Part shown: positions 1 to 9,199 of the stretch, in pieces
Layout: each line of letters opens with the position of its first letter
Numbering within the stretch: the stretch's first letter is position 1
Source of the DNA: Pseudomonadota bacterium
Lineage (GTDB): Bacteria; Pseudomonadota; Alphaproteobacteria; Micavibrionales; UBA2020
DNA length: 29,689 bases
Assembly (NCBI GenBank): GCA_023444705.1
Contig: JAEXMB010000048.1
Span: 1-29,689 of the forward strand
Direction: 5' to 3'
Made by a program: the position numbers and the translations under genes
Notes under the pieces: model-generated
Seen by the model: the letters and a program-made list of their open reading frames with translations, nothing else
Databases searched by the model: none
What the model was told of the DNA's origin: nothing

Positions 1-516
1 AGCCGCTGGGGCATCAACCGCACGGTGGGGCAAATCTATGCGCTGCTCTATGTCGCGGACCGCCCGCTCAACGCCGACGATATTTGCGACACACTGGGCT
101 TTTCGCGCTCCAACGTCAGCATGGGCCTCAAGGAACTCGACAGTTGGAACCTTATCCGCCTGCGCCACCTGCCCAACGACCGCCGCGACCATTTCACTAC
201 CCCCGATGACATCTGGGAGATCGTGCGCACGCTGGTCGAACAACGTCGCAAGCGCGAGATCGAGCCAACGCTGACCATGCTGCGCGATACGCTGCTGGTC
301 ACCCCGCATTCGCCGCAGGAGCAATACGCGCAGGACAAAATGCGCGAGATGCACGACCTGATCGATATGCTGACCACCTGGTACACCGACATGCAGAAAA
401 TGGAAACCGAGCGGCTGGTGCAACTGCTTCGCATGGGCAGCAAGGTTTTCAAGCTCTATGACATGAAAGACAAGCTCATCGGCGGCAAACGCGCGCGCCA
501 CACAGAAGAAGACTGA
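1..516 (+). CDS. GbsR/MarR-family transcriptional regulator, 5' end outside window
   Basis: The open frame runs from base 1 to the stop at 516, giving 171 visible residues, so the start lies upstream. The first visible residues (SRWGINRTVGQIYALLY) are the typical opening of the winged helix in GbsR-type MarR relatives. They are followed by a recognition-helix region with FSRSNVSMGLKEL and a wing around RLRHLPNDRRDHF. The C-terminal half is a charged, probably helical dimerisation region ending in a basic tail. A GTG at base 25 is internal to the domain and is not a credible start. The gene lies 15 nt before cydA on the same strand, so it may control or be co-transcribed with the oxidase genes; that is inference. 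The ligand and the operator cannot be read from this fragment. Confidence 0.85.
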   Translation, partial: SRWGINRTVGQIYALLYVADRPLNADDICDTLGFSRSNVSMGLKELDSWNLIRLRHLPNDRRDHFTTPDDIWEIVRTLVEQRRKREIEPTLTMLRDTLLVTPHSPQEQYAQDKMREMHDLIDMLTTWYTDMQKMETERLVQLLRMGSKVFKLYDMKDKLIGGKRARHTEED

Positions 517-531
517 ATTTAAGGACAAGCC

Positions 532-1922
<1,391 letters not shown>

Positions 1923-1926
<4 letters not shown>

Positions 1927-2924
1927 CCGGTTTTGAAAGCTTCCTGCCGCTGATCTTTGCCGGCCTGATGGGGTTGTCGATGCTGATCTACGCCGTTCTT
2001 GACGGCTATGACCTTGGCGTTGGCATCTTGATGGCGCGCGCCGAAAGCGAGCAGCAAGACCGCATGATCGCCTCCATCGGTCCCTTCTGGGATGCCAATG
2101 AAACATGGCTGGTGCTGGGCGTGGGGCTCTTGCTGGTCGCCTTTCCGCTGGCGCATGGCATGATCCTGACGGCGCTTTACCTGCCCGTGGCCATCATGCT
2201 GATCGGGCTGATCATGCGCGGCGTGTCGTTTGACTTCCGCGCCAAGGCGCATACCAGCCACCGCCGGGCATGGAACCGCACCTTTATTGCCGGATCCGCA
2301 CTGACCGCTTTCGCGCAGGGCGCGATGCTCGGCTCCTATATTCTGGGGTTCGAACGTTCGTGGGCGGCGCTTGGTTTTTCTGCACTGACCGGACTGTCGG
2401 TGATGGCGGGCTATGCGCTGATCGGTGCGTGCTGGCTTATCATGAAAACTGACGGCGCACTGCAACGCCGCGCCATCTATTGGGCGCAGCGCAGCCTGTG
2501 GCTGATGGCGGGCGGCATCGCGCTTGTCTCCGCCGTCACACCGCTGGTCAGCAGCCGCATCTTTGAAAAGTGGTTTTCATTCCCCAACATCGTCCTGCTG
2601 GCGCCGGTTCCTGTCATGACGGGGGCACTGGTGCTGTCGATGGCATGGCTGTTGCGCCAGCTGCCGCGCCCCAAGGACGCGCTGTGCTGGATGCCGTTTG
2701 CGATGACCGTCGCCATCTATATTTTATGTTTCCACGGGCTGGCCTATAGCTTCTATCCCTACATCGTGCCCGACCGCCTGCTGATCGAAGACGCCGCCAG
2801 CGCGCCCGAATCCCTGCTGATCATCTTTGCGGGTGCCGCAGTGGTTCTGCCGATGCTGATCGGCTACACCGTCTTTGCCTATAAAGTCTTTCATGGCAAG
2901 GCGACGGATCTGAAATATGATTAA
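1923..2924 (+). CDS. cydB: cytochrome bd-type quinol oxidase subunit II
   Basis: This 333-aa membrane protein is the non-haem partner of CydA. Its N-terminus has the family pattern VLDGYDLGVGIL (residues 22-33), followed by PFWDANETWLVLGVG, which are strongly conserved CydB segments. Length and the run of hydrophobic helices fit the family. The ATG overlaps the cydA stop in an ATGA arrangement. No cydX-like small third subunit is visible in the 124 bp before the next gene. No clear hairpin terminator follows, so read-through into the sugar cluster cannot be excluded. Confidence 0.96.
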
Positions 2925-3048
2925 ATAAAACAATAGCTTACGTTGTACATTACAGAAACTGGCAGTGGATATTCCCACTATCCGTTCCCCTTTCACGTGT
3001 GCTATAAGCAGGGCATATTTCGCCCCGCTAAAACAAGGATAAACGTCC

Positions 3049-4077
3049 GTGAAAAAGACGATTTTCGTCACAGGCGGCGCCGGCTTTATCGGCAGCCACC
3101 TTGTGGAGTACCTTACCCGCACGACCCCGCATACCGTGGTCAACATCGATAAGCTGACCTATGCGGGCGCAGCTCCCACCATCGCCACAAGCGAAAATTA
3201 CATCTTTGAAAAAGTCGATATTTGCGATGCCCCGCGCATCAATGCGCTCTTCAGTCAATATCAGCCCGACCTCATTATGCACCTTGCGGCCGAAAGCCAC
3301 GTCGACCGCTCGATTTCAGGACCCGCGCCTTTCATTCAAAGCAATATCGTCGGCACCTTCGTCCTGCTTGATGCCGCGCGTACATACTGGAACGATCTGC
3401 CCGCAGACAAAAAATCTGCGTTTCGCTTTCACCACGTCTCCACCGATGAAGTCTACGGCGACCTCGGCCCGCAAGACCCCGCTTTTAGTGAGCAAACGCC
3501 CTACGCGCCAAGCTCCCCCTATTCCGCCAGCAAGGCCAGCTCCGACCATTTGGTCCGCGCATGGAACCGCACTTATGGTCTGCCCTGCGTAATAACGAAC
3601 TGCTCCAACAACTACGGCCCGCGCCAGTACCCGGAAAAGCTGATCCCGACCATCATTTACAAAGCGCTGGAAGGCAAGCCCCTGCCCGTCTACGGCAACG
3701 GTCTACAAATTCGCGACTGGCTGTATGTAATCGACCATGTCGAAGCGCTGTGGTTGGTTGCCCAAAAAGGCGTTGATGGCGAGACCTACAATATCGGCGG
3801 CCTGAACGAGATGAAAAACATCGATGTGGTGAAAACCGTCTGCGCGTTACTGGAAGACATCCACCCGAACAAGCCAAAAGGCGTGAGCGCCTATCTGGAC
3901 CTGATCACGCATGTAGCGGACCGCCCCGGCCATGACCAGCGTTACGCCATCAACTGCGACAAGATCAAGCAGGCGCTCGACTGGAATCCCCGTGAGGACT
4001 TCCAAAGCGGCATGCGCAAAACCGTTGAATGGTACGTTGCGCAATTTGCCGCACAGCGAAAGGCCATGACCGCATGA
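3049..4077 (+). CDS. rfbB: dTDP-glucose 4,6-dehydratase
   Basis: RfbB/RmlB converts dTDP-glucose to dTDP-4-keto-6-deoxyglucose in the cytoplasm. The 342-aa product is an extended short-chain dehydrogenase with the NAD-binding GGAGFIG at 9-15. The catalytic T-D-E triad is at 132-134 (STDEVYGD) and YxxxK at Tyr158/Lys162. It starts with GTG; AAGG at 3035-3038 is the likely ribosome site, and no better ATG lies nearby. It opens a run of overlapping genes. rfbA follows with an ATGA overlap. No rfbC or rfbD follows, so the intermediate is most likely diverted to an amino sugar by the fdtA-like and fdtB-like genes rather than to rhamnose. The order rfbB before rfbA is common. Confidence 0.96.
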   Translation: MKKTIFVTGGAGFIGSHLVEYLTRTTPHTVVNIDKLTYAGAAPTIATSENYIFEKVDICDAPRINALFSQYQPDLIMHLAAESHVDRSISGPAPFIQSNIVGTFVLLDAARTYWNDLPADKKSAFRFHHVSTDEVYGDLGPQDPAFSEQTPYAPSSPYSASKASSDHLVRAWNRTYGLPCVITNCSNNYGPRQYPEKLIPTIIYKALEGKPLPVYGNGLQIRDWLYVIDHVEALWLVAQKGVDGETYNIGGLNEMKNIDVVKTVCALLEDIHPNKPKGVSAYLDLITHVADRPGHDQRYAINCDKIKQALDWNPREDFQSGMRKTVEWYVAQFAAQRKAMTA

Positions 4078-4955
4078 AAGGCATCGTTCTCGCCGGCGGG
4101 TCCGGCACACGCCTCTATCCCATCACACAGGGTGTTTCCAAGCAGCTGCTGCCGGTCTACGACAAGCCGATGATCTATTATCCGATTTCGGTGCTGATGC
4201 TTGCCGGTATCCGCGATATCTTGATCATCACCACGCCGGACGACATTGCGTCATATCAGCGCCTGCTTGGTGACGGAAAGCAATTTGGCATCAACCTTAC
4301 CTATGTTATCCAGCCCAAACCGGCAGGACTGCCGCAAGCGTTTACGCTCGGCGCCAGTTTTATCGGCCACGACAGCGTTGCACTGGTGCTTGGCGACAAC
4401 ATTTTCTACGGGCAGGGCTTTCCCTCCTTCTTGCGTACCGCCGTCGAGCGCAAGGACGGCGCGACGATATTCGGCTACAAGGTATCAGACCCCGAAAGGT
4501 ATGGTGTGGTCGAATTTGACAAAAATCGCCACATCCTTTCCATCGAAGAAAAACCCCGGCAGCCTAAGTCAAACTACGCGATTACCGGCCTTTACTTTTT
4601 CGATGCCGATGTTGTCGAGGTGGCGGCGACGCTCACCCCGTCGGTCCGCGGCGAACTAGAGATTGTCGACGTTCTTCGTCATTATCACGCGAAAAACAAG
4701 CTTAACCTCGAGTTCTTCGGCCGCGGCTTTGCCTGGCTCGCTACCGGCACGCATGACAGCCTGCTCGAAGCTGGCGGCTTCGTCGCGACCATCGAAAACC
4801 GTCAAGGCTTCAAGATCGCATGTCTGGAGGAAATCGGCTGGCGACTTGGCTGGCTGAGCGATGATGAACTGATCGCCCAAGCTGACCATTACAAGAACAG
4901 CTACGGCACGTACCTGCACTCTCTCCTGACAGAGAAAGCAAAAAATGACCGATAA
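4074..4955 (+). CDS. rfbA: glucose-1-phosphate thymidylyltransferase
   Basis: RfbA/RmlA makes dTDP-glucose from dTTP and glucose-1-phosphate. The 293-aa protein has the nucleotidyltransferase signature GGSGTRLYP at 8-16, Lys26 in PVYDKPM, and the metal-binding Asp in LGDNIFYG. Length matches the family. The frame is open further upstream (to 4029), but the ATG at 4074 overlaps the rfbB stop and begins exactly at the conserved MKGIVLAGG. I therefore chose it and leave out the 15 extra residues. It overlaps the next gene by 11 nt. With rfbB it supplies dTDP-4-keto-6-deoxyglucose. Confidence 0.97.
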   Translation: MKGIVLAGGSGTRLYPITQGVSKQLLPVYDKPMIYYPISVLMLAGIRDILIITTPDDIASYQRLLGDGKQFGINLTYVIQPKPAGLPQAFTLGASFIGHDSVALVLGDNIFYGQGFPSFLRTAVERKDGATIFGYKVSDPERYGVVEFDKNRHILSIEEKPRQPKSNYAITGLYFFDADVVEVAATLTPSVRGELEIVDVLRHYHAKNKLNLEFFGRGFAWLATGTHDSLLEAGGFVATIENRQGFKIACLEEIGWRLGWLSDDELIAQADHYKNSYGTYLHSLLTEKAKNDR

Positions 4956-5343
4956 TCCGATCAACCTGCAAAAAATTGGCGATGCTCGCGGAACTTTGGT
5001 TGTCGCCGAATTCGGCAAGCACCTGCCCTTCGCAGTCAAGCGCTCATATTTCATCTACGGCACGCAACCCGACCACCCCCGCGGTTTTCATGCGCATAAA
5101 TCGCTGGATCAAGTCTTCATTTGCATTCAAGGCGCTTGCGACCTTATCATTGAAGACGTCAGCGGCAAGCGCACTCTGCACCTGAATAACCCCGCACAGG
5201 CCGTCCATGTGGGCCCGATGGTCTGGCATGAAATGCACAACTTCACCACCGACTGCATTTTTCTCGCGCTGGCTTCAGATACATACGACGAAAACGACTA
5301 TATCCGCGATTATAGAACATTTCAGATGCAGTTAAAATCATGA
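4945..5343 (+). CDS. fdtA: dTDP-4-keto-6-deoxyhexose 3,4-ketoisomerase (FdtA/QdtA type)
   Basis: This 132-aa single-domain cupin of the WxcM C-terminal/FdtA family would move the keto group of dTDP-4-keto-6-deoxyglucose from C4 to C3. The key family motif RGFHAHK is at residues 46-52, with the adjacent Gln of LDQVF and a second conserved stretch around VWHEMHNF. The ATG lies 11 nt inside rfbA and the gene overlaps the next by 4 nt. Placed between rfbA and an acetyltransferase-aminotransferase pair, it commits the pathway to a 3-amino-3,6-dideoxyhexose. Whether the product is galacto (FdtA) or gluco (QdtA) at C4 cannot be read from sequence by eye. Confidence 0.88.
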   Translation: MTDNPINLQKIGDARGTLVVAEFGKHLPFAVKRSYFIYGTQPDHPRGFHAHKSLDQVFICIQGACDLIIEDVSGKRTLHLNNPAQAVHVGPMVWHEMHNFTTDCIFLALASDTYDENDYIRDYRTFQMQLKS

Positions 5344-5798
5344 GCTATTTTATTCATGAACTAGCCGATGTTCAGAGCAAACACATAGGTCAAAGCACGA
5401 CTATATGGCAGTTTGTAGTGATCCTTGAAAAGGCTCGCATCGGTGACAACGTCAATATATGTGCAAATTGTTTTATCGAGAATGATGTGGTCATAGGTAA
5501 TAATGTTACAATTAAATCCGGCGTCCAGATATGGGATGGTACTTTTATTGAAGATGACGTTTTTATTGGCCCCAATGTCACACTTACTAACGATAAAACT
5601 CCACGGTCAAAGATGCGTCCGGAAGCATTTCACGGCCCACACATTAAAAAAGGCGCATCCATAGGTGCCAATGCTACAATTTTGCCAGGAGTGATAATAG
5701 GAGAGTATGCACTAGTAGGGGCAGGCGCCGTTGTAACAAAAGATGTCGCCCCCTATTCAACAGTGGTAGGAAATCCCGCAAAGCCCCAAAAAAAATGA
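5340..5798 (+). CDS. left-handed beta-helix N-acyltransferase, probable dTDP-3-amino-sugar acetyltransferase (FdtC/QdtC/WlbB-like)
   Basis: The 152-aa product is built almost entirely of hexapeptide repeats of the [LIV]-G-x-x type (IGDNVNI, IGNNVTI, IGPNVTL, IGANATI and others). It ends with VVGNPAKPQKK, a usual terminus for sugar acetyltransferases. The opening (YFIHELADV...IGQSTTIWQF) is the pattern seen in FdtC/WlbB-like enzymes that N-acetylate 3-amino-3,6-dideoxyhexoses. It sits between the ketoisomerase and the aminotransferase with 4-nt overlaps at both ends. The likely role is acetylation of the 3-amino group, giving a dTDP-3-acetamido-3,6-dideoxyhexose. Base composition turns AT-rich from here. 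Confidence 0.85.
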   Translation: MSYFIHELADVQSKHIGQSTTIWQFVVILEKARIGDNVNICANCFIENDVVIGNNVTIKSGVQIWDGTFIEDDVFIGPNVTLTNDKTPRSKMRPEAFHGPHIKKGASIGANATILPGVIIGEYALVGAGAVVTKDVAPYSTVVGNPAKPQKK

Positions 5799-6892
5799 TC
5801 CCTTTTCTTGACCTTAAATTCATTAACCAGAATCATCGCCAAGCCCTTATAGATGCGGTAACGACTGTTATTGACAGCGGCTGGTATATTCGTGGCCAAG
5901 CCGTCCTTGCATTTGAAGATCAGTTTGCACGCTATTGCGGGACCAAGCATTGCATAGGCGTTGCAAACGGACTTGATGCCCTCATACTTATCATCCGGGC
6001 ATACAAAGAACTAGGAAAACTCAAAGAGGGTGACGAGGTTATTGTTCCCGCCAATACATACATCGCGTCTATTCTAGCCATCACTGAAAATCACCTTGTA
6101 CCTGTTTTAGCCGAGCCTGAACTGCATAGTTACAATATTGACCCGGCACAGGTGGAACACCTGATTACACCAAGAACACGCGCTATTTTACCAGTACATC
6201 TCTACGGCAGACTGGCCGACATGCAACGTTTAAACGAGATTGCAAAAACACATAACCTCCTTGTCATTGAAGATGCTGCGCAATCACAAGGAGCGCATAT
6301 TAGCGGAAAAAAGGCTGGCAATTGGGGGGATGCGACCGGCTTTAGTTTTTACCCTGGAAAAAACCTTGGAGCCCTTGGGGATGCAGGTGCCGTCACAACG
6401 AATGATGATGAACTCGCGGCTGTCATCAGGGCTATCTCCAACTATGGCAGCCATAAAAAATACGAAAATATTTACCAAGGCTTAAATAGCCGTCTTGACG
6501 AAATTCAGGCAGCAATCCTTAGTGTAAAACTTACAGCCCTAGACGCAGAAACGGTGCAACGCCAGAAAATTGCGCGCTTCTATAGCAATACCATAAAAAA
6601 CCCGGACGTCTATTTGCCTGAAGCCGAAATAGAAAGTGCCCACGTTTGGCATCTGTATGTTATTCGCAATCATAATCGTTTAGCACTGCAAGAATACCTT
6701 GCAGATAAAGGGATACAAACGATGATCCATTATCCAATCGCACCTCATCAGCAAAATGCTTTCAAGCCTTGGTCGGAAAAAAAACTTCCGTTGACTGAAA
6801 AAATCCATCGCGAAGTATTAAGCCTTCCGCTCTGGCCAGGCATGACGCAAGATCAGCAATTAGCCGTTGTTGAGGCTATAAATGCCTACTAA
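5795..6892 (+). CDS. fdtB: DegT/DnrJ/EryC1 aminotransferase (FdtB/QdtB type)
   Basis: A 365-aa PLP-dependent sugar aminotransferase that would aminate C3 of the ketosugar made by the FdtA-like enzyme, probably from glutamate. The PLP Schiff-base lysine is Lys189 in FSFYPGKNLGALGD. The cofactor-binding Asp160 is in VIEDAAQSQGA. The N-terminal MIPFLDL is the usual family start. It overlaps the preceding acetyltransferase by 4 nt and the next gene by 11 nt. It is AT-richer than rfbAB. Substrate is inferred from neighbours; the family alone covers many sugars. Confidence 0.9.
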   Translation: MIPFLDLKFINQNHRQALIDAVTTVIDSGWYIRGQAVLAFEDQFARYCGTKHCIGVANGLDALILIIRAYKELGKLKEGDEVIVPANTYIASILAITENHLVPVLAEPELHSYNIDPAQVEHLITPRTRAILPVHLYGRLADMQRLNEIAKTHNLLVIEDAAQSQGAHISGKKAGNWGDATGFSFYPGKNLGALGDAGAVTTNDDELAAVIRAISNYGSHKKYENIYQGLNSRLDEIQAAILSVKLTALDAETVQRQKIARFYSNTIKNPDVYLPEAEIESAHVWHLYVIRNHNRLALQEYLADKGIQTMIHYPIAPHQQNAFKPWSEKKLPLTEKIHREVLSLPLWPGMTQDQQLAVVEAINAY

Positions 6893-7469
6893 TTATATAA
6901 AAAAAATTATCGCTAAATGTTATCAGCGAAGCCGCAAGTTCAAATTTCTCATGCTTTCTACATGTAAAAATGTGTCAGGCAAAGCAAAAATATCGCAGCC
7001 AGTTCTCTTTCACGGGTTAGGGAGCATCTCTTTTGGCCAAGATTGCAAGCTAGGATACAAATACAGCCCCGGCTTTTATGATGGTTCAATATATATTGAA
7101 GCACGCAATACGCAGTCTCGAATTATTTTCGGCAAAAAGTTGCGTATCAACAACAACTGCACTTTCATTTCTGAAGGAGACGGCATAGAAATTGGCGACA
7201 ATACATTCATTGGTATGAATACAATAATCATGGACACCGATGGTCACCCCCTTGAGCATACAGAGCGCAATAAGCTCGCACCACCCAAGACATTTCCCGT
7301 GCGAGTGGGGTGTAATGTTTTTATCGGAGCGAATGTTACAATACTTAAAGGCGTGACAGTTGGGGATTGTGCAGTTATTGCAGCAGGTTCCGTCGTCACT
7401 AAAAATATACCTGCGCACACTGTACACGCAGGAAACCCGGCGCGCGCAATCAAATCGTTACAGCCATGA
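6882..7469 (+). CDS. LbH-type acyltransferase (DapH/LacA/VatD-like fold)
   Basis: A 195-aa protein whose C-terminal two thirds carry hexapeptide repeats (IEIGDNTFIG, VRVGCNVFIG, VTVGDCAVIA). It ends with the HAGNPARAI signature common to bacterial O-acetyltransferases of the NodL/WbbJ/maltose-acetyltransferase group. MDTDGHP in the middle resembles the loop carrying the catalytic His of this family. The first 35 residues are basic. It overlaps the aminotransferase by 11 nt and the glycosyltransferase by 4 nt. Probable O-acetylation of a surface glycan or of its sugar precursor. Acceptor unknown. Confidence 0.8.
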   Translation: MPTNYIKKIIAKCYQRSRKFKFLMLSTCKNVSGKAKISQPVLFHGLGSISFGQDCKLGYKYSPGFYDGSIYIEARNTQSRIIFGKKLRINNNCTFISEGDGIEIGDNTFIGMNTIIMDTDGHPLEHTERNKLAPPKTFPVRVGCNVFIGANVTILKGVTVGDCAVIAAGSVVTKNIPAHTVHAGNPARAIKSLQP

Positions 7470-8287
7470 ATTTAGCCTTAGTCTCAATTCTCATTCCCAC
7501 CTACAATTCCCATAGGTTCATTGCTCAAACCCTAGATTCATGCCTGACACAGAAATATCAAAACATTGAAATTATTGTGGGGGATGATTGTTCCAAAGAT
7601 GCAACGCTTGATATCATCAAGTCTTATCAACTTCATAACTTAAAAATTATCGCGTCGCCTCAAAACCAAGGGCTTACAAAAAATGTAAACAATCTTGTGC
7701 GTTCCTGCTTGGGAAAATATGTCATCATTTTGGGACACGATGATGTTCTTCCCCCTCACCATGTATCAACGATGGTTGAATATTTCAACGATCCGAACGT
7801 TGGACTCGTACATTGTAATGCGATGCAGATCGACGCTGAGGGAAAAAAAATAGGCTTTGTCGCCAAAGACAGCGAAAAAATTCGCAAGACAAAAAATCCC
7901 ATGAAGTGGCTGTGCTTCAACAATTTCATCCAGAGTTGCGGGCTGATGTTTCGCAAACAGGCATTTCTTGACTTTGGCGGCTGGGATGAAAGCTTTTCTT
8001 ACGACAGCGAATGGTACACCTATATCCGTTACGCAGAAAAATATCGTTTTGTTTACACCACAAAAACCTATAGCTACTACCGCGTTCACAACACCAATAT
8101 TTCCAAGTACCTCCACACGGCAAAGCGCGCGGAATTTGAAGCCTATCGGGAGCGGTGCCGCGCCTTGGCAATGAGCAAGGCGGATTTGAACGGGTTAGAC
8201 CGTGTCATGATCCGCTTTAAGGTTTGGCGCAAGACGTTGCGTCCCGCCATCCGCCGCCTCAAGACGATCTTTATAAAAAAAGATTAA
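7466..8287 (+). CDS. family 2 glycosyltransferase
   Basis: A 273-aa GT-A fold enzyme. The N-terminus VSILIPTYNSHRFIAQTLDS is the classic GT2 opening. IIVGDDCSKDAT (37-47) and the metal-binding HDD at 91-93 (LGHDDVLPP) follow. A C-terminal acceptor region contains SYDSEWYTYIRY. There are no obvious membrane segments. It closes the dTDP-sugar run and may transfer the acetamido-dideoxyhexose onto an O-antigen or capsule unit; that assignment rests on position only. The gene is AT-rich, and the run ends just after it without a hairpin terminator. Confidence 0.87.
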   Translation: MNLALVSILIPTYNSHRFIAQTLDSCLTQKYQNIEIIVGDDCSKDATLDIIKSYQLHNLKIIASPQNQGLTKNVNNLVRSCLGKYVIILGHDDVLPPHHVSTMVEYFNDPNVGLVHCNAMQIDAEGKKIGFVAKDSEKIRKTKNPMKWLCFNNFIQSCGLMFRKQAFLDFGGWDESFSYDSEWYTYIRYAEKYRFVYTTKTYSYYRVHNTNISKYLHTAKRAEFEAYRERCRALAMSKADLNGLDRVMIRFKVWRKTLRPAIRRLKTIFIKKD

Positions 8288-8319
8288 TTATCAATTGCTT
8301 AAAAACACGCAGACACCTC

Positions 8320-8347
8320 TTGCCTTTTTAAATTGTTACATTATAAC
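8320..8347 (+). promoter_or_regulatory. candidate sigma70-type promoter of zur
   Basis: TTGCCT (8320-8325) and TATAAC (8342-8347) are separated by 16 bp, with 4 of 6 and 5 of 6 matches to the housekeeping consensus. The predicted transcription start is near 8354, 26 nt before the zur ATG. Both palindromic operators described below overlap the -10 element or the start site. Confidence 0.5.
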
Positions 8348-8365
8348 ATCTGTTACAGTCTAACA
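8334..8365 (+). promoter_or_regulatory. two tandem TGTTA-N5-TAACA palindromes, candidate Zur operators
   Basis: Box 1 is TGTTACATTATAACA (8334-8348) and box 2 is TGTTACAGTCTAACA (8351-8365). Each is a perfect TGTTA/TAACA inverted repeat with a 5-bp centre, and their centres are 17 bp apart. The pattern fits known Zur boxes of Proteobacteria, which contain TGTTAT/ATAACA half-sites. The position over the -10 and the start of the zur gene suggests autorepression with zinc. I did not find the pattern elsewhere in the window. Confidence 0.7.
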
Positions 8366-8379
8366 AACGAGTCGCCCTG

Positions 8380-8862
8380 ATGGCTTTGCCCAAACCCGCA
8401 GTTTTGCAACGCATGCCTGCCGCTTCGATCAGTCCCCTGGTTGAGGAAGCGGGCGCGCGCGCACGTGCTGCGGGGCAGCGCTGGACACCGCAGCGTGCCA
8501 CGGTTTATACCGCCCTGCTGTCGGCCAGCGGCGCTGTCGGCGCCTATGAGTTGATTGAACGCCTGGCCGCTCTGCACAATCTGCCGCTCAAGCCTGCCAG
8601 CCTGTATCGCACGCTCGACGATCTTCAGGCGCTTGGGCTTGTGGTCAAGATCGAAAGTCTCAACGCCTGGCGCGCCTGCCATCACCCGCATGCCGACCAC
8701 CAGCATGTCTTTCTGGTCTGCGACGGTTGCGGTTTCACCGACGAGATCGCCGATCACGGCATCGCCCGCCAGCTGGCCGGCAGCGCATCACAGCGCGGCT
8801 TTCACACCAGCCGGCAGGTGCTTGAACTTCACGGCAACTGCCGCAACTGCGCTTCTTCGTGA
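8380..8862 (+). CDS. zur: Fur-family regulator, Zur type
   Basis: A 160-aa Fur-superfamily repressor. The winged helix spans about 34-95, with RWTPQRATVYTALL and the recognition helix KPASLYRTLDDLQALGLV. The dimerisation half has a His cluster HHPHADHQHVF (101-111), then CDGC (114-117) and HGNCRNC (151-157). The two CxxC pairs form the structural zinc site. This layout, with ELHGNCRNC at the end, matches Zur better than Fur or PerR. The first 30 residues extend beyond the usual Zur start. An internal start is possible, because no strong ribosome site precedes the ATG at 8380. Target genes are likely to include the two small downstream genes and zur itself; this follows from the operators at 8334-8365. 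Confidence 0.88.
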   Translation: MALPKPAVLQRMPAASISPLVEEAGARARAAGQRWTPQRATVYTALLSASGAVGAYELIERLAALHNLPLKPASLYRTLDDLQALGLVVKIESLNAWRACHHPHADHQHVFLVCDGCGFTDEIADHGIARQLAGSASQRGFHTSRQVLELHGNCRNCASS

Positions 8863-8864
8863 CC

Positions 8865-8900
8865 CACTTCCACTTCCACTTCCACTTCCACTACCACTCC
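8865..8900 (+). repeat. hexanucleotide tandem repeat, six units of CACTTC or variants
   Basis: CACTTC is repeated four times (8865-8888), followed by CACTAC and CACTCC. It starts 2 nt after the zur stop and ends 6 nt before the ribosome site of the next small gene. Unit-number changes would alter spacing by 6 bp. They would not change either reading frame, since the repeat is between the genes. Confidence 0.95.
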
Positions 8901-8920
8901 CAACCGAAAAGGACCTGACC

Positions 8921-9121
8921 ATGAACTTCAAAGACATTACCCCCGCCGCTTTCGCCTGCCACAGCAATAACTGCTGCCCTGCGGTGCTTGAAACAGAAAC
9001 CAGCTACGTCATCATCGGCAAAAAACTGTCGGCTGATGCGCTGAAAGCGGTCGAAGGCCGCGTCGGCGATGACGAATACGTCATCGAAGTGCAAAAAGGC
9101 ATGATCGACGGCCTGCGCTAA
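8921..9121 (+). CDS. small Cys-containing protein of unknown function, zur-linked
   Basis: A 66-aa protein. The ATG at 8921 is preceded by AAAAGGA (8907-8913), a good ribosome site, so the start is well supported although the frame is open further upstream through the tandem repeat. The N-terminal part carries FACHSNNCCP (11-20) with Cys13, Cys18 and Cys19. The rest is a compact alpha/beta-like segment with SYVIIGKKL and DEYVIEV. Small proteins with an F-C-x4-C-P start followed by a Y-V-x-x-G strand are familiar from actinobacteria, but I cannot name the family. It is 58 nt downstream of zur and followed by a strong hairpin. A role in zinc handling is plausible from context only; there is no signal peptide. 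Confidence 0.75.
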   Translation: MNFKDITPAAFACHSNNCCPAVLETETSYVIIGKKLSADALKAVEGRVGDDEYVIEVQKGMIDGLR

Positions 9122-9130
9122 GACAATCAA

Positions 9131-9176
9131 AATCCCCCGCGCCGCATCTGGACGTGCCGGCGCGGGGGATTTTTCT
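9131..9176 (+). terminator. strong rho-independent terminator
   Basis: A perfect 14-bp stem (9131-9144 with 9158-9171), built on AATCCCCCGCGCCG, has a 13-nt loop and is followed by a T-rich tract. It lies 10 nt after the small gene at 8921-9121 and only 28 nt before the next ATG at 9200. It therefore should end most zur transcripts. The A-rich left flank could let it act weakly on the other strand too. Confidence 0.88.
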
Positions 9177-9199
9177 TTTTTCGATTTCCGAGACTTTCC

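Noticed and set aside
2925..3048. Promoter of rfbB, for example TATAAG at 3003-3008
   Set aside because: No partner -35 at a proper distance, and the surrounding sequence gives no decision.
8555..8920. Extending the small Cys protein upstream through the CACTTC repeat and into zur
   Set aside because: The repeat would encode Leu-Pro repeats and the rest overlaps zur out of frame; the ATG at 8921 has its own good ribosome site.
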